Source: Enhygromyxa salina
GTDB lineage: Bacteria; Myxococcota_A; Polyangia; Nannocystales; Nannocystaceae
Reading direction: 5' to 3'
DNA length: 32,440 bases
Assembly (NCBI RefSeq): GCF_002994615.1
Contig: NZ_PVNK01000260.1
Location: 1 to 32,440, forward strand
Made by a program: the position numbers and the translations under genes. Of this stretch, positions 13,961-22,540 are shown in pieces; position 1 is the first letter of the stretch, and each line of letters opens with the position of its first letter. A model generated the notes under the pieces. The model had not been told where the DNA came from, searched no databases, and was given only the letters and a program-made list of their open reading frames with translations.

Positions 13961-15613
13961 CTACCCCTCCGACGCGCCGACCGGCTCGAGCCGACCGATC
14001 GCATACATCAGCTTGATGTCCGCGATGATCAGGTCAATCTTCGCGTTGATATTGCGCAAGGTCGCGTCGACCCGCTCGTACTCGGCGTCGAGGATATCCG
14101 TCGTGGTCGCGTCGCCGACCTGGTAGAGATCGACGGCCACCCGGTAGCCCTCGGCGGCCGACTCGTTGGCGCGCTCGATGTACTCGAGCTCGGCGAGCAC
14201 GCTCTGGCGCTCGGCGTGGGCCGACGCGACCTCGATCGCGAGCCCGCGACGAAGCGCCTCGCGCTGGGCGTCGAGGCCGCGCTGGTTGGCCTCGAGCTCC
14301 TTGACCTTGGCCGAGGCGTTGATCGCTTCGTTCATGACGAAGGTCAGCGAGACGCCCGCGCTCCACGAGCCGTTGAAGACCGGCTCGAGCGGGAAGAAGC
14401 GCTGGTTGGGGTTGGCGTAGGTGGCCTCGGCGAAGCCGTCGAGCCGGGGGTAGTAGCCGGCCCGGGTGGTCTTGATCGCGTAGTCGAGCGACTCGGTGCT
14501 GGCCGCGAACGCGCGCATCTCGTAGCGCTGATCTTCACTCTCTTGGATCATCGTGGGCAGATCGTCGACGTCCGCGAGCGGGGCCTTGGCCGTGAACAGA
14601 TCTTCGCCGATCTGGTAGCGCTCGAACTTGTCGTCGCCCATCTGAATCGCGAGGGCCTGCTCGGCGAGGATCTGAAAGTTCTCGGCCCGGATCGTGGCCG
14701 CGGTCAAGGTCGCGACCGCGGCGTCGAGGCGCATGACGTCGGCCTTGGACGCGACCCCGGCCTCGAACCCGGCCTCGGCGTCGAGCAGGCGGGCCTCGGT
14801 CCGCTCGAGCGACTCTTGCAGGGCGACCTTGCTCGCTACCGCCCGGACCCAGTCGTAGTAGGCCAGGCGCGCGTCTTTTTGGGTCGTCAGCTCCTCGGCC
14901 TTGGCGGCGTACTCGGCCGCGCGGATCTGGGCCTTGCCGGCTTTCTTGGCCGTCGGCAGCCGGGCGATGTAGTCGGAGATCGGCACGCCGAGCTGAGCCT
15001 GCAAGGTGATCCCGTTGAGCGGCGGATCCTCGATGTCGAACTCGAGGGGCACCGCGGCGACCGGCTCGCCCTCCTGATCGACGACACAATTGAGCAGCGG
15101 GATGTCTCCGCAGGGGCCGTAGCCGAGGATGCCCTCGTTCTGCGCGCCGACGATGAAGCCCTCGCCGCCGGTGTCGAAGTTGAGCTGCGCCTGCGAGAGG
15201 CGCACGTAGCTGGCGCTGGCCTCGACCCGCGGGATGAACTGATACAGGGTCTGGTCGAGCTGGGCCTCGGCGGCCTCGACCTCGGCCTGCTTGGCGGCGA
15301 GCATCGGCGAGCGGGCGACGCTGCGCTCGGCGACGTCTTTGGACGTCAGCCCGCCCGACACGGGCTGGAGCGCGGCGACGATCGGATCATCGAACTCGGC
15401 GACCTCGGGCGCGGGGCCCTCGACCGGGCCGGGGCCGTCGCTCGGGGGCGCAGCTGCGGGAGGCTCGGCGCTCGGCGGCGGGCTGACGGCCAGCGCGACC
15501 TGAGCCGGACCACCGGTCGGGGGCGCGGCCGAGGCCGGGCTCGCGCTCACACTCGAGGTCGCGACCGAGGTCGCAGAGGCGAGCAGGATCAGCAGTCCAC
15601 GCGAACGATTCAT
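13961..15613 (-). CDS. TolC-family outer membrane efflux protein
   Basis: A 550-residue outer membrane channel subunit. A signal peptide (MNRSRGLLILLASATSVATS...) is followed by a Pro/Ala-rich linker to about residue 75 and two OEP repeats rich in long helices (AERSVARSPMLAAKQAEVEAAEAQL, then VKELEANQRGLDAQREALRRGLAIEV). TolC proteins form trimeric beta-barrel/alpha-barrel tunnels that join periplasmic adaptors to the outside. The start at 15613 is preferred over upstream codons because GGAG lies 8 bases before it and the signal peptide begins there. It is the last gene of the efflux operon, 162 bases after the pump gene. A gap of 78 bases separates its stop from the next lipoprotein start. 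Confidence 0.9.
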   Translation of the reverse strand: MNRSRGLLILLASATSVATSSVSASPASAAPPTGGPAQVALAVSPPPSAEPPAAAPPSDGPGPVEGPAPEVAEFDDPIVAALQPVSGGLTSKDVAERSVARSPMLAAKQAEVEAAEAQLDQTLYQFIPRVEASASYVRLSQAQLNFDTGGEGFIVGAQNEGILGYGPCGDIPLLNCVVDQEGEPVAAVPLEFDIEDPPLNGITLQAQLGVPISDYIARLPTAKKAGKAQIRAAEYAAKAEELTTQKDARLAYYDWVRAVASKVALQESLERTEARLLDAEAGFEAGVASKADVMRLDAAVATLTAATIRAENFQILAEQALAIQMGDDKFERYQIGEDLFTAKAPLADVDDLPTMIQESEDQRYEMRAFAASTESLDYAIKTTRAGYYPRLDGFAEATYANPNQRFFPLEPVFNGSWSAGVSLTFVMNEAINASAKVKELEANQRGLDAQREALRRGLAIEVASAHAERQSVLAELEYIERANESAAEGYRVAVDLYQVGDATTTDILDAEYERVDATLRNINAKIDLIIADIKLMYAIGRLEPVGASEG

Positions 15614-15775
15614 CACAAGCTCCATAGTCTCCAGGGTGGTTGAAGTGCGAAGGGCAAGACCGGTGCCGGCTCCGGGCGCTCGAGCGCGGCCACGTTGAAG
15701 GCTCGGCGCGGATCGGCGCCGGAGCTTTGCCGCACCAGTTCGAGAGTCCGACACGATCAGGGTGCTCGGGTTGCG

Positions 15776-18700
15776 TCACGCCGTCGGCTCGCCCGACTCG
15801 TCCGACTCGGCCGACTCGGCCTCGACGCTGTGCCCGAACAGGCGCCAGACCCCCGAGAGCCGGGCCAGGATGCGCTCGGAGATCAGGTAGACCGCGGGGA
15901 TCACGACCAGGGTCAGCAGCGTCGAGGTGATCATGCCGCCGATCACACACACGGCCATCGGCGCCCGCGTTGCCCCGCCCTCGGACAGCGCGAGGGCGAT
16001 CGGCAGCATGCCGAAGATCGTCGCCGCCGCGGTCATGAAGATCGGCCGCAGGCGCACGCGCCCGGCCTTGACGAGGGCGTCCTCGAGGCTCAGGCCCTGC
16101 TTGCGCTCCTCGTTGGCGAAGTCGACGAGCAAGATCGCGGCCTTGGTGACCAGGCCCATCAACATGATCACGCCGATGAAGCTGAAGATGTTGAGGGTCA
16201 TGCCCGAGACCCAGATGCCTCCGAACGCGCCGATGACCGACAGCGGCAGCGAGACCATGATGACCAGCGGCTGGCTCAGGCTGTCGAACTGCGCGGCGAG
16301 GATCATGTAGACGAGGATCCCCGCGAGCCCGAGGACGGCGAGCATCGCGGCGAACGACTCCTCCATCATCTCGGCGTTGCCGATCCAGCCCGTGTCGATC
16401 TCGGACGGCAGGATCTCGGCGGCCTTCTTCTCGATGATCTCTTTGGCCTCGGCCAGCGCCAGGCCGTCGAGATCGGCGAGCAGGACGATCTGCCGCTGGC
16501 GATCCTGACGCTCGATCTCGCTTGGCCCGGTCGTCTCGGTGATGTGGACGACGTTGGCGAGGTCGACGAGGGCCCCGGTCGAGGCCCGCAAGGTGATGCC
16601 GTCGAGGCTGCGCAGGGCGTCACGACGCTCGCGCGGCAGCTGGACGACGACGTCGTAGACGTCGCCGCCGTCCTTGAGCGTGCCGACCGGATCGGCGGAC
16701 ATCAGCGAGCGCAGGCTCCCGGCGATCTGCGCGACGGGCACGCCGAGATCGGCGGCTCGCTCGCGGTCGATCTCGATCGCAAGCTCGGGCTTGCCGCCCG
16801 TGTAGGTGGTGTCGACGTCGACGAAGCCCTCGATCTCGCGGATGTACTCGGCGAGCTCGTCGGCCGAGCGAGCGAGCTGGTCCATGTCGCCGCCGCGCAA
16901 GGTGAACTGGATCTGTTGCTGACGAAAGCCGTCGCCGCCGAAGGGGTCGATCATCTCGACCTTGACGGTGACGTCGCGCTCGGCGAGGTCGGCGAAGCGC
17001 TCGCGGGTCCAGGCCATGCCCCGGAGCTGGTCCCAGCCCCGGGCCCGCGGTCCGTCGAGCGCGACGTTGATCCGCGCCTGGCTGACCTGGGCCGAGCCTG
17101 CGCCGACGGTCGTGAAGGTGTCACGGACCCCGGGCAGGTTCTCGCGGATGTCCTTGGCCACGGCCTCGGCGATCTCGGTGGTCGCGTCGAGCGAGGTCCC
17201 GGTCGGCATCTCGATCGAGACCGCGAACTCCGAGCGATCTTCGGCGGGGATGAACTCGCCCGGCACCTGGCTGACGACGACGACCGAGAGCGCGAGGGTG
17301 CCGAGCGCGGCGAACACCGTGATCCACGGCCCGCGCAGGGCCTTGCGGACCAGCCAGGCGTAGGCGTTCTCGAACCCGCCAAAGGCCCGATCGAAGGCCC
17401 GCGCGAGGGCGAACTTCTCGTGCGGCTTGTCTTCGTGCTTGGTCATCCGCGCCGCGAGCATCGGCGTGAGCGTGAAGCTGACGAACATCGAGATCAGGAC
17501 CGCGGCGCTGACGGTGATGCCGAACTCGAAGAAGAAGCGCCCGATCAAGCCCGACATGTACGCGACGGGCACGAACACGGCGACGATCGACAGGGTCGTG
17601 GCGATGACCGCGAACGAGATCTCGTTGGTCGCCTCGCGGGCCGCCTGCATCGGCGGCTTGCCCATCTGGCCATGGCGATGGATGTTTTCGATCACGACGA
17701 TCGCGTCGTCGACGAGGATGCCGATCGACAGCGACATCGCCAACATCGTGATGTTGTTGAGCGTGAAGCCGAGCGCGTCCATGACCGCGAAGGTCCCGAT
17801 CACCGAGGTCGGGATCGCCAGCGCCGAGATGAAGGTCGCGCGCCAGTCGTGGAGGAACACGAGGATGATCAGGACCGTCAGCCCGGCGCCGATCAGCAGA
17901 TCCATCTGCACGTCCTCGATCGCGGTTCGAATGAAGGTCGAGTTGTCGTTGGGGATCGCGTAGGTGACCCCGAGATCGGTCAGGCGCGGCTCGAGCTCCT
18001 CGAGCTCCTCGCGCAGACGATCGGCGATCGCGATCGTGTTGGCCCCGGACTTCTTGCGCACGACCAGGGCCATGCCCGACTGGCCGTTGAGGGAGCTGCT
18101 CGAGCGCGCCTCCTCCATGTCGTCGAGGACCTCGGCGACGTCGCCGATCCGGACCGCGGCCCCGCCGAGCCCGCGGATCACGATCGCGCGGATCTCCTCG
18201 ACGGAGTGGACCTCGCCCCGCGTGGTGACGGTGAACTCGCGCGCGCCCTGGGTCACGTGACCGGCCGGGAGATCGAGGCTCTGAGCCTGGAGCGCCTGGG
18301 CGACGTCGTCGACGGCGAGCCCGTAGCCGACGAGGTCTGCGGGATCGACCTCGATCCGGATCTCGCGCTCGCGCCCGCCGATGATGTCGATGCTGCCGAC
18401 CCCGGGGATCTGCTGGAGGCGCTGCTTGACGACCTTGTCGGCGATCCGGGTCAGCTCGGCCGGCGACAGGTTCGAGGCCAGCGCGACCGAGGCGATCGGC
18501 GCCGAGCCCGTGTCAAAGCGCTGGACGACGGGCGGATCGATGCCCGGCGGCAGGTCACGCTCGATCGCCGAGATCTTGTCGCGGACCTCCTGCAGCGCGT
18601 CGCCCGACTCGACCTCGAGCTCGAACTCGACCACGACCATGGTCACGCCCTCGAGGTTGCGCGAGGTCATCCGCTTGATGCCCGAGATGCCCTGGATCGC

Positions 18701-18907
18701 CTCTTCGATCGGCTCGGCGACCTTGCTCTCCATCGTCAGCGGATCGGCGCCGGGATAGATCACCGTGGCCGTGACGACCGGGAAGTCGACCGCGGGATAC
18801 AGATCCACGCCAAGGCGCGGGTAGGCGAACAGCCCGAACACGACCATGACCATGATCATCATGGCCGCGAAGATCGGGCGCTTGACCGAGACGTCGACGA
18901 GTTTCAT
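15776..18907 (-). CDS. RND-family inner membrane efflux pump (HAE1/AcrB type)
   Basis: A 1043-residue proton-driven pump of the usual family length. It begins with the classic phrase 'MKLVDVSVKRPIFAAMMIMV', has the first periplasmic porter region, and shows the TM4 proton-relay pair D400-D401 in GILVDDAIVVIENIHRHG. 'FFEFGITVSAAVLISMFVSF' and 'FIGVIMLMGLVTKAAILLVD' match further conserved membrane segments. It forms the trimeric core that captures substrates from the periplasm or inner membrane and feeds them to TolC. Hydrophobic-drug type pumps carry dyes, detergents or lipophilic metabolites; the substrate here is unknown. The C-terminus ends in an acidic Ser/Glu tail. The start is 16 bases after the adaptor stop. 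Confidence 0.95.
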   Translation of the reverse strand: MKLVDVSVKRPIFAAMMIMVMVVFGLFAYPRLGVDLYPAVDFPVVTATVIYPGADPLTMESKVAEPIEEAIQGISGIKRMTSRNLEGVTMVVVEFELEVESGDALQEVRDKISAIERDLPPGIDPPVVQRFDTGSAPIASVALASNLSPAELTRIADKVVKQRLQQIPGVGSIDIIGGREREIRIEVDPADLVGYGLAVDDVAQALQAQSLDLPAGHVTQGAREFTVTTRGEVHSVEEIRAIVIRGLGGAAVRIGDVAEVLDDMEEARSSSSLNGQSGMALVVRKKSGANTIAIADRLREELEELEPRLTDLGVTYAIPNDNSTFIRTAIEDVQMDLLIGAGLTVLIILVFLHDWRATFISALAIPTSVIGTFAVMDALGFTLNNITMLAMSLSIGILVDDAIVVIENIHRHGQMGKPPMQAAREATNEISFAVIATTLSIVAVFVPVAYMSGLIGRFFFEFGITVSAAVLISMFVSFTLTPMLAARMTKHEDKPHEKFALARAFDRAFGGFENAYAWLVRKALRGPWITVFAALGTLALSVVVVSQVPGEFIPAEDRSEFAVSIEMPTGTSLDATTEIAEAVAKDIRENLPGVRDTFTTVGAGSAQVSQARINVALDGPRARGWDQLRGMAWTRERFADLAERDVTVKVEMIDPFGGDGFRQQQIQFTLRGGDMDQLARSADELAEYIREIEGFVDVDTTYTGGKPELAIEIDRERAADLGVPVAQIAGSLRSLMSADPVGTLKDGGDVYDVVVQLPRERRDALRSLDGITLRASTGALVDLANVVHITETTGPSEIERQDRQRQIVLLADLDGLALAEAKEIIEKKAAEILPSEIDTGWIGNAEMMEESFAAMLAVLGLAGILVYMILAAQFDSLSQPLVIMVSLPLSVIGAFGGIWVSGMTLNIFSFIGVIMLMGLVTKAAILLVDFANEERKQGLSLEDALVKAGRVRLRPIFMTAAATIFGMLPIALALSEGGATRAPMAVCVIGGMITSTLLTLVVIPAVYLISERILARLSGVWRLFGHSVEAESAESDESGEPTA

Positions 18908-18923
18908 GGCAGACTTCTTCGCT

Positions 18924-19937
18924 TCAGCCGGGCGTTGGCTTCGGGGCGATCATTGCCGTCGGGCTGACGGGGTCGGAGTCGGGCTCGGCCTCGGCGTCGG
19001 CCTCGGCCTCGGCCTTGGCCTCGGGCTCGGCTTCGGCCTCGGCCGCGTTCGGCTCGGGCGGGCGGTCGAGCTCGACCTCGACCGACATCCCGGACTTGAT
19101 GCGCAGATCGGGGTTGTCGACGTCGATGATCAGCTCGATCGTCCGGGTCTGGGGATCGACGGCGTTGCCGATCCGCGTGATCGGGACCTCGAGGGTTCGA
19201 TCGAGGGCCGGGAAGCTGACCGTGACCGGCGACCCGACGTCGAGCTCGCGCAGCTTGAGCTCGGGCACGCGGACCCGGACCTCGATCGTCGAGAGGTCGT
19301 CGATGACCAGCACGATCGTCGGCGGCATCATCGTCGCGACCTCGCCGACGTTCTTGTACTTGTGGGTGACGACCCCCGAGATCGGGCTCTCGACGGTCAG
19401 GTCGGCGGTGTGGGAGCGCGCGAGCGCGGTCGCGGCCCTGGCCTGCTTGACGCCGGCCTTGGCGGCCGCGACCTGGGCCTCGGCGCGCTCGAGGTTGGCG
19501 CTGCCAACGCTTCCGCGCTCGGCCAACTTGCGCGTGCGCTCGGTCTCGCGCTCGGCCTCGGCGAGCTGGAGCTCGGCGGCCGCGACCCCGGCCTGGGCCT
19601 GGCTGACCGCGAGCTTGACCGAGGAGCCCTCGATTCGAAACACCTGCTGACCAGCCTCGACCGTGTCGCCTTCTTCCACGGCGATGTTGGCGATGACGCC
19701 AGTCATGCCAGGCGCGAGCTCGACGTGGTGCTTGGCGCGGACGCTGCCAACCCAGCGGTGGCTGGCGGTCTCGTACGCGCCCTCCCCCGCCGCGGCCTTG
19801 GCCGGCGTCGGCATGTCCACGCGCTCCGGCGCGGCCTCACCGGTCGCGTCGGGCAGCCCGGAGTCGGCGTCTTGCTTGTCGCAACCGAGCAGCCCCACGC
19901 CAAGTGACAGGGCCAGCAACCAAGGGTTGGGTTTCAT
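18924..19937 (-). CDS. RND periplasmic adaptor (membrane fusion protein)
   Basis: A 337-residue lipoprotein adaptor. The lipobox is LLGC (C19). The order is a lipoyl-like half (GMTGVIANIAVEEGDTVEAGQQVF), an alpha-helical hairpin (about 110-175, rich in AEREtERTRKLAERG-type heptads), the second lipoyl half (LTVESPISGVVTHKYKNVGE) and a beta-barrel (VTVSFPALDRTLEVPITRIG, then TIELIIDVDNPDLRIKSGM). The last 40 residues are an Ala/Glu/Pro run before DPVSPTAMIAPKPTPG. It bridges the RND pump and TolC. The start at 19937 begins the signal peptide, and its ATG overlaps the TetR stop as ATGA, showing translational coupling; longer upstream frames lie inside the TetR gene. Confidence 0.93.
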   Translation of the reverse strand: MKPNPWLLALSLGVGLLGCDKQDADSGLPDATGEAAPERVDMPTPAKAAAGEGAYETASHRWVGSVRAKHHVELAPGMTGVIANIAVEEGDTVEAGQQVFRIEGSSVKLAVSQAQAGVAAAELQLAEAERETERTRKLAERGSVGSANLERAEAQVAAAKAGVKQARAATALARSHTADLTVESPISGVVTHKYKNVGEVATMMPPTIVLVIDDLSTIEVRVRVPELKLRELDVGSPVTVSFPALDRTLEVPITRIGNAVDPQTRTIELIIDVDNPDLRIKSGMSVEVELDRPPEPNAAEAEAEPEAKAEAEADAEAEPDSDPVSPTAMIAPKPTPG

Positions 19938-20563
19938 CGTGGTGTCGCTCCGTTCAAGAACATGTCCATGATCAGATCGCTCTGTTCGCGTAGACCGGGC
20001 TTGCAGCCGCCGAAGATCCACTGGGTGATCGCGCCGTGCATGAGCCCGCCAAAGACCCACGCGAGGGTCTCGGCCGGGTAGTCTTGGCGGATGCGATCGC
20101 CCGCCTCCGAGATCGAGGCGCTGAGCAAGGTCAAGAAGTGATGGTGGAACTGCTCGTCTTCGCAGTTGTTGGCGCGCCGGAAGTTCGTTGGGTCGCCCCC
20201 GAGCTGCATGTAGACCGTGAACAGCGCGCCGTGCTCCTCGAGGAAAGCGAACATCACGCGGACGATCTCAGCGAGTCGGGCCAGCGGATCTTCGACCGCG
20301 GCGAGCTGCTCGACCTCGAACACGAGCTGCGCGCGGCCGTTGTCGAGGATCGACTGGAAGATCTCTTCTTTACTCGAGAAGTAGTTGTAGAGCGTGCCCG
20401 TGGCGACGCCCGCCTCGGTCGCGATCTCGGACATCTTGGCCTCGTGAAAGCCGGTCTGCCCGAACAGCCGCATCGCGGCCTCGAGGATCGCCTCGCGGTA
20501 GGCGGCGCGGCTCTCCTCGCGGACGGATCGGCGCTCACGCTTGGGCTTGGAGGAACTGGCCAT
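19934..20563 (-). CDS. TetR/AcrR-family repressor of the efflux operon
   Basis: A 209-residue regulator. Residues 25-75 carry the TetR helix-turn-helix: 'REAILEAAMRLFGQTGFHEA', then the recognition part 'IATEAGVATGTLYNYFSSKE'. The helical C-terminal domain (85-205) should bind the inducer; it contains an HHHF patch and ALAWVFGG/GLMHGAITQWIFGG helices typical of the QacR/AcrR group. It is the first gene of the operon TetR-adaptor-pump-TolC. Its promoter carries a cluster of GRTTCAY half-sites, which makes autoregulation likely. A second similar cluster in front of the divergent GAP-GDPD gene suggests control of that gene too. Confidence 0.93.
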   Translation of the reverse strand: MASSSKPKRERRSVREESRAAYREAILEAAMRLFGQTGFHEAKMSEIATEAGVATGTLYNYFSSKEEIFQSILDNGRAQLVFEVEQLAAVEDPLARLAEIVRVMFAFLEEHGALFTVYMQLGGDPTNFRRANNCEDEQFHHHFLTLLSASISEAGDRIRQDYPAETLAWVFGGLMHGAITQWIFGGCKPGLREQSDLIMDMFLNGATPR

Positions 20564-20617
20564 CGGGACTCCCGGGCTGCCGCTGTGGCAGCCGCAAGAA
20601 ACAAGGTTCTCGGTGGC

Positions 20618-20643
20618 GATTCATGAGATGAATCTTGGTTCAT
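20618..20643. promoter_or_regulatory. Three-half-site operator cluster at the TetR promoter
   Basis: GATTCAT (20618-20624), three bases, ATGAATC (20628-20634), two bases, GGTTCAT (20637-20643). The first two form a perfect dyad and the last two a dyad with one mismatch. The cluster directly follows the TTGACA -35 hexamer on the minus strand and so covers the -10 region and spacer of the TetR-efflux promoter. A TetR repressor bound here would block its own transcription. Confidence 0.65.
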
Positions 20644-20648
20644 GTCAA
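20643..20648 (-). promoter_or_regulatory. -35 element of the efflux operon promoter
   Basis: On the minus strand this reads TTGACA, a perfect sigma-70-type -35 hexamer. The best -10 candidates 16-18 bases downstream (TCATGA, ATGAAT) are weak matches and lie in the operator dyad. It is about 80 bases upstream of the TetR start. Confidence rests mainly on the exact hexamer in an otherwise GC-rich genome. Confidence 0.45.
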
Positions 20649-20750
20649 GGCACCAATCGGCAACATTTTTGATTTCCTCATAATTTCAACAACTTGAAGG
20701 CTCAACAGTGCTCATCTCTCAGGTCCCACGGGTACCCAATCAAAAAAATA

Positions 20751-20777
20751 GGTTCACCTAGATGAACCGGGGTTCAC
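20751..20777. promoter_or_regulatory. Second three-half-site operator cluster, before the GAP-GDPD gene
   Basis: GGTTCAC (20751-20757), four bases, ATGAACC (20762-20768), two bases, GGTTCAC (20771-20777). This repeats the design of the cluster at 20618-20643, with the same half-site and orientation order and one extra base in the first gap. It lies just upstream of the divergent gene. The region between the clusters (20650-20750) is AT-rich and should contain that gene's promoter. Confidence 0.6.
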
Positions 20778-20800
20778 TGTCGACTTGGTAGGCTCCGGCC

Positions 20801-20842
20801 ATGCACGGCAACGGCTTCGGCGGTCCGGCGGCGCCCACGTGA
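20801..20842 (+). CDS. Possible leader peptide MHGNGFGGPAAPT
   Basis: An ATG at 20801 opens a 13-codon frame whose TGA (20840-20842) overlaps the GTG start of the membrane gene as GTGA. No good ribosome site precedes the GTG itself, so ribosomes finishing this peptide could re-initiate there. The overlap is visible; its use is inference, and an alternative start at TTG 20785 would read through in the main frame. Confidence 0.35.
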   Translation: MHGNGFGGPAAPT

Positions 20843-22308
20843 AGCTCGCGCTCCTGCAAGCGCTGGTCATCGCCATGGGTGGCCTGTCCGCCCTCGGCTC
20901 GCTGCTGATCGTCTTGTTGCTGCTCAACAGCAAGGCCGGCGTGCGGGCCTCGCTCGCCTACGTCCTCGGCTACTCGGGCTCCTACCTCACGATGGGCCTG
21001 ACCACGGTCTGGCTCGGCCGCAGCCTGGTCGAGCTCGACGAGGCCAGCGGCCCCTCGCCCCTCGCTTCGGCGCTGTTCGTGGCCATGGGGCTGCTGCTGT
21101 GGTTCTTGGCCGCCAAGAAGTGGCTGACCCCGCCCGACCCCGACGCGCCGCCGCCCAAGCTCATGGAGGCCGTCGACACCCTGACCCCGGTCAAGGCCTT
21201 CGGCTTCGGCGTGGTCGTCACGCTGCTCAACGTCAAGAACCTCGCGATCTATTTTTCGGCCATCTCGGTCATCGCCGCGACGCCGATGACCCCGGCCGAG
21301 GCCGGGCTCTGCGTGGTCCTGACCGTGGTCGTGTTCTGCGCCGGGCTCTTGTGCCCGCTGCTGATCTACGCCCTCGTGCCCAAGCGCGCCGACGCGTGGC
21401 TCGAGAAGATGCGCAACTGGATCGAGGCCAACACCGACAAGGTCGCGCGCGTGATCTTGCCGCTCTTCGCCACGCTGTTCCTGATCAAGGGCGGCCGCGG
21501 GCTGTGGCTGGTGTACTTCGCCGCCGCGCCGAGCGCCGAGTTCGACGTCCAGGGCCACCGCGGCGACCGGGGCAAGGTCCCGCCGGGCAACACGATCCCC
21601 TCCTACGAGTCTGCGCTCGCGCTCGGCGTCGACACCCTCGAGGCCGACATGCAGATCACCCGCGACGGCGCGGTCGTCATGGGCCACGACGACGACCTGC
21701 GCGTGACCGGCTGCGCGTGGGCGGGATCGGGCGACGCATCCTCGCCGTTGATCTCCGAGCAGCTCGCGGCCGAGGTCTCGAGCTGGGACTGCCACCTCGA
21801 GCTCGAGGGCATCCAGCCGCCGCCGCCGCTCGCCGCGGCCCTCGACCTCGACCGCGAGGTCGCCCTCAACCTCGAGCTCAAGCGCCCGACCGAGGCCGAC
21901 GCCGACGTCTACGTCCAGGCGCTGCTCGCCTATCAGGCGACTTGTGGCGGGTGCCTCGACGGGCGCCTGACCCTCCAGAGCTTCGAGTGGTCGGCGCTTC
22001 GCCACGCCCGGGACCGCTACGGCGAGGCGCTCGCCTTTCGCGCGGCGATCCTCGACAAGCAGGGCGACTTCGAGGCGATCGTCCATGCCCGGGAATTCGC
22101 CCAGATCTGGTCGCCCAAGCACGAGCTGGTCACCGCCGAGCTCGTCGAGCGCGTGCAGGGGCTCGACATGCAGGTGATCCCGTGGACCGTCAACGAGGAG
22201 GCCCGCATGCGCGAGCTGATCGAGCTGGGCGTCGACGGGATCATCACCGACTACCCCGACCTGCTCCTGCGCGTGCTCGAGCGCGACACGGACCGAAGCT
22301 CTCCCTGA
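20839..22308 (+). CDS. GAP/Sap-like membrane domain fused to glycerophosphodiester phosphodiesterase
   Basis: A 489-residue fusion (GTG start). Residues 1-232 contain about six hydrophobic segments in the pattern of the GAP (Sap, LysE-like) family, seen in LALLQALVIAMGGLSALGS, a cytosolic VDTLTPVKAFGFGVVVTLLNVKN loop and VLTVVVFCAGLLCPLLIY. GAP proteins help move glycolipids or peptidolipids across the membrane in mycobacteria. From about 236 a GDPD TIM barrel follows: GHRG (H240), LEADM (E268, D270), GHD (H283), NLELK (E346) and the closing PWTVNEEARMRELIELGVDG and ITDYP. The catalytic histidines and metal ligands are kept, but the usual PENT phrase reads PGNT. GDPD releases an alcohol and glycerol-3-phosphate from glycerophosphodiesters. 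The fusion suggests lipid head-group handling coupled to transport (inference). It is divergent from the efflux operon, with shared operator-like clusters. Confidence 0.8.
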   Translation: MKLALLQALVIAMGGLSALGSLLIVLLLLNSKAGVRASLAYVLGYSGSYLTMGLTTVWLGRSLVELDEASGPSPLASALFVAMGLLLWFLAAKKWLTPPDPDAPPPKLMEAVDTLTPVKAFGFGVVVTLLNVKNLAIYFSAISVIAATPMTPAEAGLCVVLTVVVFCAGLLCPLLIYALVPKRADAWLEKMRNWIEANTDKVARVILPLFATLFLIKGGRGLWLVYFAAAPSAEFDVQGHRGDRGKVPPGNTIPSYESALALGVDTLEADMQITRDGAVVMGHDDDLRVTGCAWAGSGDASSPLISEQLAAEVSSWDCHLELEGIQPPPPLAAALDLDREVALNLELKRPTEADADVYVQALLAYQATCGGCLDGRLTLQSFEWSALRHARDRYGEALAFRAAILDKQGDFEAIVHAREFAQIWSPKHELVTAELVERVQGLDMQVIPWTVNEEARMRELIELGVDGIITDYPDLLLRVLERDTDRSSP

Positions 22309-22313
22309 TCATC

Positions 22314-22529
22314 GTGTCGCCCGGCCTTCGCCTCGCCCTCGAAGGCGCGCTCCAGCGGAGCCCGAGCCTGCGCGCGCGGATCGTCGGCCGCGCGGGCGAG
22401 GACGTCGCCCAGGCCCGAGCCGCAGGTGAGGACTCGCAGGCGTTGGCCGTCATCGAGCAGCTGCTCGAGCGCGGCGGCTCGGGCTCTGCTGGATCTGGTA
22501 ATCAGCCGCGCGCGCCGCTCGAAGATTGA
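22314..22529 (+). CDS. Possible small protein downstream of the GAP-GDPD gene
   Basis: A 71-codon frame starting at GTG 22314, five bases after the GAP-GDPD stop, reads VSPGLRLALEGALQRS...GEDSQALAVIEQLLERGG and ends at 22529. Codon third positions are mostly G/C and the frame is helical and charged, which suggests genuine coding. No domain is recognised. It could also be the decayed end of a longer gene. The next gene's ATG lies 12 bases further on. Confidence 0.4.
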   Translation: MSPGLRLALEGALQRSPSLRARIVGRAGEDVAQARAAGEDSQALAVIEQLLERGGSGSAGSGNQPRAPLED

Positions 22530-22540
22530 TACGCTTCACC

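Noticed and set aside
13094..15643. 849-codon plus-strand frame across the lipoprotein and TolC genes
   Set aside because: It is antisense to two genes with recognisable signals and domains and has no motif of its own.
15695..18967. 1090-codon open frame on the plus strand across the RND pump
   Set aside because: It is the antisense shadow of a pump with clear motifs; the product is Arg/Asp/Gly-rich with no domain. Long antisense frames are expected at this GC content.
18924..20060. N-terminal extension of the adaptor protein to 20060
   Set aside because: The extra 41 codons lie in the TetR gene in another frame; a lipoprotein signal begins at 19937, with ATGA coupling to TetR.
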